Part shown: positions 11,917 through 20,968 of the stretch, piece after piece
Layout: every line of letters begins with the position of its first letter
Position numbering within the stretch: position 1 is the first letter of the stretch
NCBI GenBank assembly: GCA_001823105.1
Contig: MHTO01000028.1
Location: forward strand, 1 to 21,106
Length of the DNA: 21,106 nt
Source of the DNA: Candidatus Wildermuthbacteria bacterium GWA2_46_15
Lineage (GTDB): Bacteria; Patescibacteriota; Minisyncoccia; Minisyncoccales; GWA2-46-15
Direction: 5' to 3'
Made by a program: the position numbers and the translations under genes
Notes under the pieces: model-generated
What the model saw: only the letters and a program-made list of their open reading frames with translations
Told to the model about the DNA's origin: nothing
The model's database searches: none

Positions 11917-14793
11917 ATGGAGCCAAAAGAAGTTTCTCCCAACGTCAATTTCCCCCAGCTGGAAGAAGAGATTCTGAAATTCTGGAAAGAAAATCATATT
12001 TTTGAGAAATCCGTCGAGAGCCGTTCGCCGGACAATCCCGCCTCTTTTTACGACGGCCCGCCCTTTGTTACGGGCGTGCCTCACTACGGCCATCTTTTGG
12101 GCTCAATCGCCAAAGACATCATCCCCAGATACCTGACCATGAAGGGTAAAAGAGTCAGGCGGGTTTGGGGTTGGGATTGCCACGGCCTGCCCATCGAGAA
12201 CAAGGTGGAGCAGAAACTCGGCCTGAAAAACCGCAGAGACATCGAGAAAATCGGCCTTCTGAAATTCATCGAAGAGTGCCAGAAATACGTCCTGGAGATC
12301 TCGGCGGAATGGAACTGGTACGTTGACCGCGTCGGCCGCTGGGTCGATCTGGAGCACGCCTACAAAACGATGGATCTGACCTACATGGAGTCGGTCATCT
12401 GGGCCTTCAAGCAACTCTACGACCGCGGCCTGATTTACAAAGGCCTGCGCATCTCCCTTTTTTGCCCTCGTTGCTCCACTCCGATTTCCAACTTCGAGAT
12501 CGCCATGGACAATTCCTACGCGAACCTTGAAGACACGGCCGTGACTCTCAAGTTCAAAGTCGTTGACCCGGAGTTTATCAAAAAGCACGGCTTGTCCATA
12601 TCCAAGCCAGCCTATCTCTTAGCCTGGACGACGACGCCCTGGAGCTCGGTCAGCGTCATGGGCCTGGCTATCAACGAAAACTTTGTCTACCAACTCGTCG
12701 AAGCCGGGGACGAAATCTACCTCGTGGCCCAAAAGCGCGTCGCCGAAGTCCTAGGTTCCCTGGAACACCGCGTCCTCAAAGAGTTGAGCGGAAAAGAAAT
12801 ACTCGGTTTGAGGTACAAACACCTCTACGATTATTACGACCAACGGTTTCAGGACTTTAAAACCTGGCCGGCCGATTATGTCTCTGAAACCGAGGGTAGC
12901 GGCATCGTGACGATCAACGGCGCTTTCGGCGACGTCGACATGGACTCGGCTAAAAAATACCACCTGCCGGTCATCGTCAACGTCGACGAGGAAGGCCACT
13001 TCACTCCCGAGGTTTCGCTCGCGCCGGGCGTTTACGTCAAAGAAGCCGAAAAAACGCTGATCGCCGACTGGAAGGCAAGAAACTTGCTTTTCAAAGAAGA
13101 AAAGATCATCCATTCCTATCCCTTGTGCTACCGCTGCGAAACGCCCCTGATCTACCGAGCTCAAGACAGCTGGTTCATCGACATCCAGAAGATCAAGCCC
13201 CAGCTTTTAGAGAAGAACCAAAGCATCCATTGGGTGCCGGAACACTTTAAGAACGGACGCTTTACTCAGGGACTGGAGACGGCCCCGGACTGGGGCATCT
13301 CGAGAACGCGCTATTGGGCCACGGCCATGCCGGTCTGGGAGTGCGACCAATGTCCGAACCGCGAAGTCTTCGGTTCAATCCGAGAGATCGAGCAGAGAAG
13401 CAATCAGAAAGTCCGGGACCTGCACCGTCCCTTCATCGACGAAATTATTTTTACCTGCTCTCGGTGTCCGGGAACGATGAAAAGGGTCAAAGACGTTCTC
13501 GACTGCTGGATGGAATCGGGCTCCATGCCCTTTGCTTCACGCCATTATCCTTTCGAGAACAAGACGGAGTTCGAAAAAAGCTTTCCGGCCGATTACATCT
13601 CCGAATACACCGGCCAGGTGAGAGCCTGGTTTTACGTTCTGCACGCCCTGTCGGTCGCGCTGTTCGACTCGCCGTCTTTCCAGAACGTTGTCGTCTCGGG
13701 CGTCATCATGGGGACGGACGGCCGCAAGATGTCCAAGCATTTCAATAACTTCCCCGATCCCCGAGCCGTCATTGAGAAATACGGCGGCGACGCTCTGCGG
13801 CTCTATCTCATGGGCAGTCCGACCATGGCCGGCCAGGATATGAACATTTCCGAAGAGGGCATCAAAGAACAGCTGCGCAGCGTTCTGATGACTCTTTGGA
13901 ACTGCTATCACTTCTTTACCACCTTTGCCGGCCTGCACGGTTTTGACCCGGCCGGCTCGGAAAGGCTGACCCCAACCGACGTTCTCGACCGTTGGATCCT
14001 GAGCCGAGCCAATCGTTTTCTGAAAAGCTTCACCGCTTACCTGGACGACTATCACATTCCTGAAGCGGTCAGATCGTTGCCGGAGTTCCTGGACGATCTT
14101 TCCCGCTGGTACATCCGCCGCAGCCGGAAGAGGTTTAGAGCCGGGGATCTAGCGGCTCTTTCGACCCTCTACCGGGTCTTGGTCCTGCTGATCAAAACTA
14201 CGGCTCCCTTGATACCCTTCGTCACCGAGAAAATCTATCGGGAACTGGCGGGAAAGAAAGAATCGGTCCACTTGGAAGATTGGCCGGAAATTCAAACTGA
14301 CCTGATCGATGAAAAATTGGAAGAACAAATGAGGATCAGTCAGGGATTGGTGGCCGAGGCCTTGGCCGAAAGAAAAAAGCTGGGCATCAAAGTCCGCCAG
14401 CCTTTATCTTCACTGACCATCAACCAAAGTCTGGGCGCCGAATTCTTAGAGATCATCAAAGAAGAGGTCAACGTCAAAGAGGTTTTAATCGGAGGAAAAA
14501 CCGCGCTGAATGCTGAACTGACTCCTCAGCTAAGAGAAGAAGGCCTAAGAAGAGACTTCATCCGGAGCGTTCAGGCAAGAAGAAAGAAATTCGGATTGAG
14601 ACCTCAAGACGAAATTACGATTTTTTATCAGGCCTCAGACGCTATCCAGAAAGTTCTGCGGGAAAACAAGGAGATGATTTGTCGGGAAGTGATTGCGCGC
14701 GATCTGGTTTTAAGAGAAGAAGAGGATTTTGCCGACGAGAGAGAGACCGCCAAAAAAGAAGAAAGATTCTTATTGAAAATCGAAAAAACCTAG
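11917..14793 (+). CDS. ileS: Isoleucyl-tRNA synthetase
   Basis: The 958-residue class I enzyme has PPFVTGVPHYGHLLGS near its start (HIGH-type HYGH at 56-59), the editing domain in between (AWTTTPWS), DSWFID, EYTGQVRAWFY and a KMSKS-type motif with His in place of the last Ser (GRKMSKH, 604-608). Cys pairs occur in CPRCSTPIS, CDQCPN and CSRCPG. The overall pattern fits the eukaryote-like (type 2) IleRS group, to which mupirocin-resistant enzymes belong; resistance here is inference. Much of the gene is richer in G+C than its neighbours: hand counts give 67% for 12301-12360 and 57% for 13021-13080, against 42% for 10201-10260 in argS, with a return to 47% at 14461-14520. recO begins two bases after the stop. 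Confidence 0.98.
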   Translation: MEPKEVSPNVNFPQLEEEILKFWKENHIFEKSVESRSPDNPASFYDGPPFVTGVPHYGHLLGSIAKDIIPRYLTMKGKRVRRVWGWDCHGLPIENKVEQKLGLKNRRDIEKIGLLKFIEECQKYVLEISAEWNWYVDRVGRWVDLEHAYKTMDLTYMESVIWAFKQLYDRGLIYKGLRISLFCPRCSTPISNFEIAMDNSYANLEDTAVTLKFKVVDPEFIKKHGLSISKPAYLLAWTTTPWSSVSVMGLAINENFVYQLVEAGDEIYLVAQKRVAEVLGSLEHRVLKELSGKEILGLRYKHLYDYYDQRFQDFKTWPADYVSETEGSGIVTINGAFGDVDMDSAKKYHLPVIVNVDEEGHFTPEVSLAPGVYVKEAEKTLIADWKARNLLFKEEKIIHSYPLCYRCETPLIYRAQDSWFIDIQKIKPQLLEKNQSIHWVPEHFKNGRFTQGLETAPDWGISRTRYWATAMPVWECDQCPNREVFGSIREIEQRSNQKVRDLHRPFIDEIIFTCSRCPGTMKRVKDVLDCWMESGSMPFASRHYPFENKTEFEKSFPADYISEYTGQVRAWFYVLHALSVALFDSPSFQNVVVSGVIMGTDGRKMSKHFNNFPDPRAVIEKYGGDALRLYLMGSPTMAGQDMNISEEGIKEQLRSVLMTLWNCYHFFTTFAGLHGFDPAGSERLTPTDVLDRWILSRANRFLKSFTAYLDDYHIPEAVRSLPEFLDDLSRWYIRRSRKRFRAGDLAALSTLYRVLVLLIKTTAPLIPFVTEKIYRELAGKKESVHLEDWPEIQTDLIDEKLEEQMRISQGLVAEALAERKKLGIKVRQPLSSLTINQSLGAEFLEIIKEEVNVKEVLIGGKTALNAELTPQLREEGLRRDFIRSVQARRKKFGLRPQDEITIFYQASDAIQKVLRENKEMICREVIARDLVLREEEDFADERETAKKEERFLLKIEKT

Positions 14794-14795
14794 CC

Positions 14796-15524
14796 GTGTT
14801 TTCAAAATATCGAACCAAAGCATTTATTCTGCGCAGTGAGAACCGAGGCGAGTCAGATCAGCTTTTTTGGATTTACACCAAAGATTTCGGCCAGATAACG
14901 GTGTCGGCCAAGGGGATCCGCAAACTGAATTCTAAGCTGCGGGGTTCAATCCAGATTTTCTATCTGTCCGGGGTTGAATTTGTTCAGGGCCGGGTTTATA
15001 AAACCTTAACCGATGCGGTTCTAATAGAAAAGTTTCCGGATTTAAGAAAGAATTTTCTGAAACTCCGCTTGGCCTACCGCTTTACCAAGATCTTTTGCAG
15101 TTTGGTGAAAAACCAGCAAGCCGACGAAGATCTCTGGCAGTTGCTTTATCGGTTCTTTTCTGAACTTAATCGGTCAGAGCTTTCTCTGGAGAGGGCCTTG
15201 TTCTTTTACTATTTCTTCTTCTGGGATTTCTTAAATGTCTTGGGCTATCACCCCGAACTCTACCAGTGCGTTTTTTGCCGGAGAAAGATTGCCTTTAGCC
15301 AAACCTTCTGGAAACCTCAGGATGGGGGATTAGTTTGTCCCAACTGTTTTGAAAAAGCAGCCGTAAAACCCCAGAAAGTTAATGCTCAGACGATTAAAGT
15401 TTTAAGGCTTTTTTTGACTCAGGAATGGAAGACAGTTAGATTATTAAAGACCGACCCCGTCGTTTTTCAGGAATTGAAGGTCGTCAGCCGAAAATATTTC
15501 CATTTTATTCACGAAAAGAGATAA
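14796..15524 (+). CDS. recO: DNA repair protein RecO
   Basis: A 242-residue RecO. The N-terminal OB fold reads YRTKAFILRSENRGESDQLF, YTKDFGQITVSAKGIRK and LRGSIQIFYLSGVEF. A helical domain follows, with a zinc site formed by CVFC (Cys158, Cys161) and CPNC (Cys181, Cys184). RecO anneals SSB-coated DNA and loads RecA through RecFOR. GTG 14796, two bases after ileS, gives the family start; an ATG at 14679 in the same frame lies inside ileS and is rejected. Co-transcription with ileS is expected. Confidence 0.93.
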   Translation: MFSKYRTKAFILRSENRGESDQLFWIYTKDFGQITVSAKGIRKLNSKLRGSIQIFYLSGVEFVQGRVYKTLTDAVLIEKFPDLRKNFLKLRLAYRFTKIFCSLVKNQQADEDLWQLLYRFFSELNRSELSLERALFFYYFFFWDFLNVLGYHPELYQCVFCRRKIAFSQTFWKPQDGGLVCPNCFEKAAVKPQKVNAQTIKVLRLFLTQEWKTVRLLKTDPVVFQELKVVSRKYFHFIHEKR

Positions 15525-15536
15525 CGATTACGATAT

Positions 15537-17186
15537 ATGGGCAAAAAATTCATTTATTCAATTCTCGCCTTCGTTTTAATCCTGGCCGCTTTCGGTTTTT
15601 GGTATTTCCAGAGAAATATCTTCTCTAAAGAGGTTCTAAAGCTCGATATTCTGGGACCGGATACCGTCGAAGTCGGCCAAAAGGTTGATTACACTTTAAA
15701 GTATAAAAACAACGGCGAGATCACTCTGACCAATGCCAAGTTAACCTTTGAATACCCGGAAGAGTCTTTGGTTGAGGAGGGAAAGCGACGGTTCGAAAAA
15801 AGCCTGAACGATATCTATCCGGGCGAGGAAAAAACGATGACTCTTTCCGCCCGGATCCTGGGCCAGGAGAATGAATTAAAGATTGCCAAGGCCTGGTTGG
15901 AATTTCAGCCCAAAAATCTCAAAGCTCGTTATGAGGTTTTGACATCCATGACTTCGGTTATCAAGTTTTCCCCCCTAACTTTTGATCTCGACTTGTCTTC
16001 CCGGGTCGAGACCGACAAAGACTTCAGTTTTTCTTTGAACTACTTTTCTAATATCGATTATCCTCTATCTCAATTGAGGGTAAAGATAGAATATCCCCCG
16101 GGCTTTGAATTCGTTGATAGCACGCCTCAGGCTTTAGAAAAGAATGAATGGTTGGTAGCCAGCCTGAACAAGGCCCAGGGCGGCCGGATTAAGGTTTCCG
16201 GCCGAATCAAAGGAGACGTGGGAGAACAGAAAGTTTTTAAGGCCAACCTCGGACTTTGGCAAGAGGGTAATTTCGTTTTATTGAAAGAGGCGACTAAGGG
16301 CGTTGAGATTATTAAACCGACAATTTATCTTTCCCAACTGGTTAATAGTTCGCCCGATTATTCGGCCTCCGCCGGCGACTCTCTCCATTATGAAATCTTC
16401 TTTAAAAACATCGGCGGATCTTCATTCGAAAATCTCTTTCTGGTTGTCGGCTTGGACGGTAACTTCTTTGATCTCAACAGTCTCCGGGCTCCGGAGACGA
16501 CGAATTATCATCAAGGTGACAATTCTTTGATTTGGGACTGGAAAAAGAATCCCCAATTAAGATTTTTGGGTGAGGGCGAAGAGGGCAAGGCGGAGTTTTG
16601 GATTAATCTGAAAGACGAGTTACCCATAACCGAAGCCAACAACAAGAACCTGGTCTTAAAAGACAGCGTCAGCTTGTCTCCGGCCAGAGAAGAGTTTACG
16701 GTTAAGGTTAATTCTAAATTGGTCTTAGAACAGAAGGGATACTTTTCCGAAGGAACTTTCAATAACTCCGGCTTCTACCCGCCCAAAATTGACCAGAGAA
16801 CGACCTTTACCGCGGTCTGGGGATTGAAGAATTTCTACAACGACCTGAGAAATGTTAAAATTAAAGCAGTTCTGCCCCCGGGAACGAGCCTCACCGGCCA
16901 GCTTTTGCCTCGGGAATCGAACTTTCTTTTTGATTCTCAATCACGCGAGATTGTTTGGGAAATCGGAGAAGTCAGCGCTGGTTCAACCGGACCCAGCCTT
17001 TCTTTTCAAGTGGCGCTGACGCCGAATTCATCCCAAATCGGCTCACCAGCCGAAATTGTTGGCTTGGTCACAGTCTTTGGTGATGATGCCTGGACCCAGG
17101 AAACGATCACGGGAACGGCGCCTAGCCTCGATACCAATTCTTTGAGCGATGCCAATTTCATTCGAGGGCAAGGAATTGTCCAGTAA
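15537..17186 (+). CDS. Membrane-anchored surface protein with DUF11-like repeats
   Basis: The 549-residue protein begins with MGKKF and one hydrophobic anchor (about 5-23, IYSILAFVLILAAFGFWYF), then a long extracellular-type region. At least three beta-sandwich repeats can be seen. Each starts with a phrase such as VEVGQKVDYTLKYKNNGE, ASAGDSLHYEIFFKNIGG or PPKIDQRTTFTAVWGLKN, and continues with hydrophobic strands and PPGF or PPGT turns (EYPPGFEFV, VLPPGTSLT). This is the pattern of DUF11 or CARDB-like conserved repeat domains found on CPR surfaces. No enzyme motif or sortase signal is present. It is unrelated in function to its recO and glyS neighbours as far as the sequence shows. Likely an envelope or adhesion protein, which is inference. 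Confidence 0.75.
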   Translation: MGKKFIYSILAFVLILAAFGFWYFQRNIFSKEVLKLDILGPDTVEVGQKVDYTLKYKNNGEITLTNAKLTFEYPEESLVEEGKRRFEKSLNDIYPGEEKTMTLSARILGQENELKIAKAWLEFQPKNLKARYEVLTSMTSVIKFSPLTFDLDLSSRVETDKDFSFSLNYFSNIDYPLSQLRVKIEYPPGFEFVDSTPQALEKNEWLVASLNKAQGGRIKVSGRIKGDVGEQKVFKANLGLWQEGNFVLLKEATKGVEIIKPTIYLSQLVNSSPDYSASAGDSLHYEIFFKNIGGSSFENLFLVVGLDGNFFDLNSLRAPETTNYHQGDNSLIWDWKKNPQLRFLGEGEEGKAEFWINLKDELPITEANNKNLVLKDSVSLSPAREEFTVKVNSKLVLEQKGYFSEGTFNNSGFYPPKIDQRTTFTAVWGLKNFYNDLRNVKIKAVLPPGTSLTGQLLPRESNFLFDSQSREIVWEIGEVSAGSTGPSLSFQVALTPNSSQIGSPAEIVGLVTVFGDDAWTQETITGTAPSLDTNSLSDANFIRGQGIVQ

Positions 17187-17225
17187 TAGCGGGCGGTACG
17201 CCGCCCGGTATATCATACTCGCTAT
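17186..17225. repeat. Short hairpin repeat, copy B
   Basis: ATAGCG, then hairpin GGGCGG-TACG-CCGCCC (17191-17206), a GGTATATC segment, and CGCTAT (17220-17225), with the first and last blocks inverted repeats of each other. It fills the entire gap between the stop of the surface-protein gene and the glyS ATG. It has no T-tract and so is not a classic terminator. Confidence 0.55.
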
Positions 17226-18518
17226 ATGCCAGACTTAATGCAAAAAATTGTTTCTTTATGCAAACGCCGGGGCTTCGTTTTCCCGGGCTCGGAAATCTAC
17301 GGCGGCATCGGCGGTTTTTGGGATAAGGGGCCTTTGGGCGTGGCCTTGGCTAATAATATTAAACAGCTCTGGTGGAAAAGATTTGTTCTGGAAAGAGACG
17401 ATATGTATGGTTTGGATGCGGCCATTATCATGAATCCTAAAGTTTGGGAGGCGAGTGGTCATACCGGTCCGGGTTTTGCCGATCCCTTAAAAGAGTGTAA
17501 AAAATGCCATCATCGTTTCCGCGGAGACGACCTTAATGAAAATCACTGTCCGGATTGCAGGGGTGACCTTACCCCAGAAAAGAGTTTTAATATTCTGGTT
17601 AAGACCTTTATCGGTCCGGTCGAGGACAGTTCAACCCAGACCTATTTACGGGGCGAAACCGCTCAGGGGATTTTCGTTAACTTCAAAAACATCCTCAATA
17701 GTTTTTCTCCCCGGCTGCCTTTTGGCCTGGCCCAAATGGGCAAGGCTTTCCGCAATGAAATCACCCCGGGCAATTATTTTTTCCGCAGCCGGGAATTCGA
17801 ACAGATGGAGATCGAGTTTTTCGTAGGCCCGGGAGAAGACGAAGCCTGGCACGAAACGTGGAGAAAAGCCTGTTTTGATTTTGTTTTGTCACTCGGAATC
17901 AAAAAAGAAAATCTGCGTTTTTATGATCATCCGAAAGAAAAGCTTTCCCATTATTCTAAGGCCACAACCGACATTGAGTATAATTTTCCCTTTGGCTGGA
18001 GCGAAATTTGGGGAATTGCCAACCGCACCGATTATGATCTCAAACAGCACGCCAAATTCTCTGGCCAGGATTTAAAATACCGCGACCCCGTCAGCCAAGA
18101 AGAATTCATTCCCTACGTCATTGAACCCTCGGTGGGAGTGGAAAGATTGATGCTGGCGGTGCTGGCCGATGCCTATTCTGAAGACAAGGATCGAGTTGTC
18201 TTGCGCTTGGATAAGTCTGTGGCGCCGTACCAGGTAGCCGTTTTTCCGCTTCTAGCTAACAAGCCGGAATTAATCAAAAAAGCTCAAGAGGTTTTTGAGC
18301 TGCTGAAACCCAATTTCTCTACTGCTTGGGATGACCGAGGCAATATCGGCAAACGGTATTATTCGCAGGACGAGATTGGCACGAAATGGACCATGACGGT
18401 GGATTTCCAAACTCTCGAAGACAACACCATCACCATCCGCGACCGCGACACAACCAAGCAGGAAAGGATCAAAATTTCAGATCTCGAGGGAACCCTGAAG
18501 AGAAAACTAAAGACTTAG
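17226..18518 (+). CDS. glyS: Glycyl-tRNA synthetase (homodimeric, class II)
   Basis: The 430-residue enzyme is the single-chain alpha2 type. It opens with LCKRRGFVFPGSEIYGGIGG, then a zinc site with CKKC (91, 94) and CPDC (108, 111). LRGETAQGIFVNF and GKAFRNEITP (motif 2) follow, with FFRSREFEQMEIEFFV, then motif 3 EPSVGVERLMLAVL, and an anticodon domain beginning VAPYQVAVFPL. It attaches glycine to tRNA-Gly. The ATG directly abuts repeat copy B, leaving no room for a Shine-Dalgarno. Confidence 0.98.
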   Translation: MPDLMQKIVSLCKRRGFVFPGSEIYGGIGGFWDKGPLGVALANNIKQLWWKRFVLERDDMYGLDAAIIMNPKVWEASGHTGPGFADPLKECKKCHHRFRGDDLNENHCPDCRGDLTPEKSFNILVKTFIGPVEDSSTQTYLRGETAQGIFVNFKNILNSFSPRLPFGLAQMGKAFRNEITPGNYFFRSREFEQMEIEFFVGPGEDEAWHETWRKACFDFVLSLGIKKENLRFYDHPKEKLSHYSKATTDIEYNFPFGWSEIWGIANRTDYDLKQHAKFSGQDLKYRDPVSQEEFIPYVIEPSVGVERLMLAVLADAYSEDKDRVVLRLDKSVAPYQVAVFPLLANKPELIKKAQEVFELLKPNFSTAWDDRGNIGKRYYSQDEIGTKWTMTVDFQTLEDNTITIRDRDTTKQERIKISDLEGTLKRKLKT

Positions 18519-18544
18519 AAACTAAGTTTCCAACTGTTACCTCC

Positions 18545-19810
18545 GTGCTCAAAAGATTCACTCTTAAAAATGGATTGCGCCTTCTTCTTTTTCCGATGGC
18601 GAGTACCCGAGCCTTGACGGTTTTGTTTCTGGTGAGGACGGGCTCTAAGTATGAAACCAAAAAATTAAACGGCATTTCCCATCTCTTAGAACACATGCTT
18701 TTCCGGGGAACCAAGAAATGGCCCGACTCAACAACTTTGTCTAAAAAGCTGGATGGCGTCGGCGGTTTTTACAACGCCTTCACCGACAAAGAAATGCTGG
18801 GGATTATCATCAAGGTGGGAGCGGAAAATCTTTCCCTGGCCGTTGAAGCGGTGGGCGAAATGGTTAGGCAGCCTCTTTTAGGACTGGCCGATTTGGCTAA
18901 AGAGAAAAAGACGATCATTGAAGAAATTAATATGAGGGAAGACAATCCCCAGGTTGCGGTTTTGGACTTCTGGGAAGAATTACTATACAGAGAGCAACCG
19001 GCGGGCTGGCCGATCATCGGCGAAAAAGAAATTGTCATGGCTATTTCGCGTCAAGATCTTTTTAGACATTTAAGAAACTTTTTTGTGGGAGAGAATTCCT
19101 TGATGGCCATCGCCGGTAATTTTAAGGAAAAAGAAGCCCGGGCGATAATCGGGAAAAATCTGGCAGGATTAGTCCGGGATCAAGAAAAACCAAAGCCCGG
19201 AGTTGAAGAGAAACAGAGTCATCCCTCTTTTGCCTCGCGCTTTAAGGAAACCGATCAGACGCACCTTTGCCTGGGCGTGAGGGGCTTTGATGCTTTTTCT
19301 CCCCAGCGGTATGTTCTGGATTTAATCGCGGCCATTCTCGGCGGAATGATGAGCTCCCGTCTTTTTATCGAGGTTCGAGAGAAACGAGGGTTGGCCTATT
19401 ATCTCCGAACTTTTACCGAGAACTATACCGATACCGGCTATCTCGTCACTCATCTGGGCGTCAATCGTCAGCGGGTTTCCGATGCGACCAGAATTATCTG
19501 TCGCGAGTATCGAGAGTTAAAGACAAAAAAGATCGGTCGGGCAGAATTAACCAAGGCTAAGGAAAGCATCAGGGGCCATTTTAGATTGGGGTTAGAGACT
19601 TCCGATCAGTTCGCCAGTTTCTTTGGCCTTCAGGGAATTTTGGGCAGAAAAGTTCTGACCCCGGAAGAAGAGTGGCGGGAGATTGCGAAAATCACTCAGG
19701 ATGATATCCTGAGAGTGGCCAAAGAAGTTTTCCGTTCCGATCGGCTTAATCTGGCCTTGATCGGCCCCCGCCAGGAAGAAAAGAAGATTTTAAAAATTCT
19801 TAAAGTTTAG
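18545..19810 (+). CDS. M16-family zinc peptidase
   Basis: From GTG 18545 the product is 421 residues. The inverted zinc motif HLLEH lies at 46-50 (ISHLLEHMLFRGT), with the distal Glu ligand in TIIEEINMRED (Glu126 or Glu127). The C-terminal half has the substrate-binding RGLAYY motif (REKRGLAYYLRTF). M16 peptidases degrade peptides or process proteins; in bacteria of this size class the partner is usually not known. An ATG at 18386 in this frame overlaps glyS and gives a low-complexity, His-rich N terminus, so it is rejected. The gene follows glyS by 26 bases and is close to the permease downstream. Confidence 0.93.
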   Translation: MLKRFTLKNGLRLLLFPMASTRALTVLFLVRTGSKYETKKLNGISHLLEHMLFRGTKKWPDSTTLSKKLDGVGGFYNAFTDKEMLGIIIKVGAENLSLAVEAVGEMVRQPLLGLADLAKEKKTIIEEINMREDNPQVAVLDFWEELLYREQPAGWPIIGEKEIVMAISRQDLFRHLRNFFVGENSLMAIAGNFKEKEARAIIGKNLAGLVRDQEKPKPGVEEKQSHPSFASRFKETDQTHLCLGVRGFDAFSPQRYVLDLIAAILGGMMSSRLFIEVREKRGLAYYLRTFTENYTDTGYLVTHLGVNRQRVSDATRIICREYRELKTKKIGRAELTKAKESIRGHFRLGLETSDQFASFFGLQGILGRKVLTPEEEWREIAKITQDDILRVAKEVFRSDRLNLALIGPRQEEKKILKILKV

Positions 19811-19817
19811 ACAAAAA

Positions 19818-20846
19818 GTGGAAAAAGTAACTTTCGAGTTCTCTTGGGAAACAATTTTGAGGATCGGAGTTTTGGCGGCTTCTCTCTACGCCATTTATCG
19901 GGTCAGAGAGATTCTACTCCTGATTATTTTTGCTTTAATCATTTCTCTTTTATTCAATCCGGTCATCGATTATTTACAAAAAAGAAAGGTACCCCGAACC
20001 TTGGCGGTGATTTTTGTCTACTTTTCTATCTTCGGCACCTTTGCTCTGTTGATCTACCTCTTTGCGCCTCTGCTGATCATCGAAGTCCATTATTTCTCCC
20101 AGTCTTTTTCTCAGTATTTCGAGAAGATCTCACCACCCCTCCGGAGTTTGGGCATTGAGGGTTTCCAGAGCTTTGAAAACTTTATCGATCTCGTGGAGAG
20201 AACTTTATCGCCGGTGGCCGAGAATATCTTTAGCGCTCTTTTCTCTATCTTTGGCGGCATTTTAACTACGGTTTTTGTCATTTTTCTGGCTTTCTTTCTG
20301 TCTTTAGAAGAACGGGCCTTCGAGAAGTTCCTTTTCTTCTTGTTCCCGGTCGGGTCGGAAGATATGGCCCTTGATCTCTGGCGGCGGTGCCAGAAAAAGG
20401 TAAGCGGTTGGTTTTTGAGCCGCGTTCTCAGTTCTCTCTTTGTCGGCGGAATGGTTTATCTTTCGCTTTTAATTTTGCAGAGCGATTACGCCTTTTCCTT
20501 CGGCCTCTTGGCCGCCATCTCTAATTTTATTCCCATCGTCGGTCCTTTTTTCACAGGCTTGCTCATTTTTATTCTTCTTTCTTTGACCAGTCCCGTGAAA
20601 GCCGTCTTGGCCATCGTCATTTTTACCCTAATTCAACAAATCGAAAATAATATTCTGCTCCCGATTCTGAGCAAAAAGTTTATCGGCATATCACCGGCGC
20701 TGGTTTTAATTTCCTTGGCGATCGGCGGCGCTTTAGGCGGAATGTGGGGAGCAATTTTAGGCATCCCTCTTTTTGCGATTTCACTCGAGTTCGCCCGGGA
20801 TTTTCTCAAGAAAAAGAAGGAAGAAGCCGAAGCCGAGATAACTTAA
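19818..20846 (+). CDS. AI-2E / YdiK-PerM family membrane permease
   Basis: The 342-residue protein starts at GTG 19818, 7 bases after the M16 gene. It has a pair of N-terminal spans (WETILRIGVLAASLYAIY and ILLLIIFALIISLLF), then FNPVIDYLQKRKVPRTLAV, a soluble middle segment, and a C-terminal bundle with SNFIPIVGPFF, IQQIENNILLPIL and GISPALVLISL, the typical AI-2E family markers. About eight spans are likely. Members export diverse small molecules or ions, so a role in quorum signalling must not be assumed. It ends in a charged tail (KKKKEEAEAE). Confidence 0.9.
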   Translation: MEKVTFEFSWETILRIGVLAASLYAIYRVREILLLIIFALIISLLFNPVIDYLQKRKVPRTLAVIFVYFSIFGTFALLIYLFAPLLIIEVHYFSQSFSQYFEKISPPLRSLGIEGFQSFENFIDLVERTLSPVAENIFSALFSIFGGILTTVFVIFLAFFLSLEERAFEKFLFFLFPVGSEDMALDLWRRCQKKVSGWFLSRVLSSLFVGGMVYLSLLILQSDYAFSFGLLAAISNFIPIVGPFFTGLLIFILLSLTSPVKAVLAIVIFTLIQQIENNILLPILSKKFIGISPALVLISLAIGGALGGMWGAILGIPLFAISLEFARDFLKKKKEEAEAEIT

Positions 20847-20968
20847 TTTTCAATTACCAAGTACCAATTTCCAATCAAATTTCAAGCACCAATTTTCAAA
20901 CCCTGTTTAGTCATTGAGAAATTGGTCATTTATTGGTAATTGGTTATTGAGATTTGGGATTTCAGGTT
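20847..20968. repeat. Repeat-like spacer before rsmI
   Basis: No gene is present. The spacer is made of variants of CAATTACCAA and CCAATTT in its first half and their complements in its second half. CAATTACCAA (20851-20860) is the exact inverse of TTGGTAATTG (20933-20942), so it could fold into a long imperfect hairpin. It resembles the low-complexity spacers I associate with CPR genomes. Confidence 0.5.

Noticed and set aside
18386..18544. Upstream ATG extension of the M16 peptidase
   Set aside because: It lies inside glyS in another frame and gives a His/Arg-rich low-complexity sequence; the conserved M16 start begins at GTG 18545.
19818..20846. Reading the AI-2E family gene as a quorum-sensing exporter
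   Set aside because: The family covers transporters with many substrates, and no luxS or signalling gene is present nearby.
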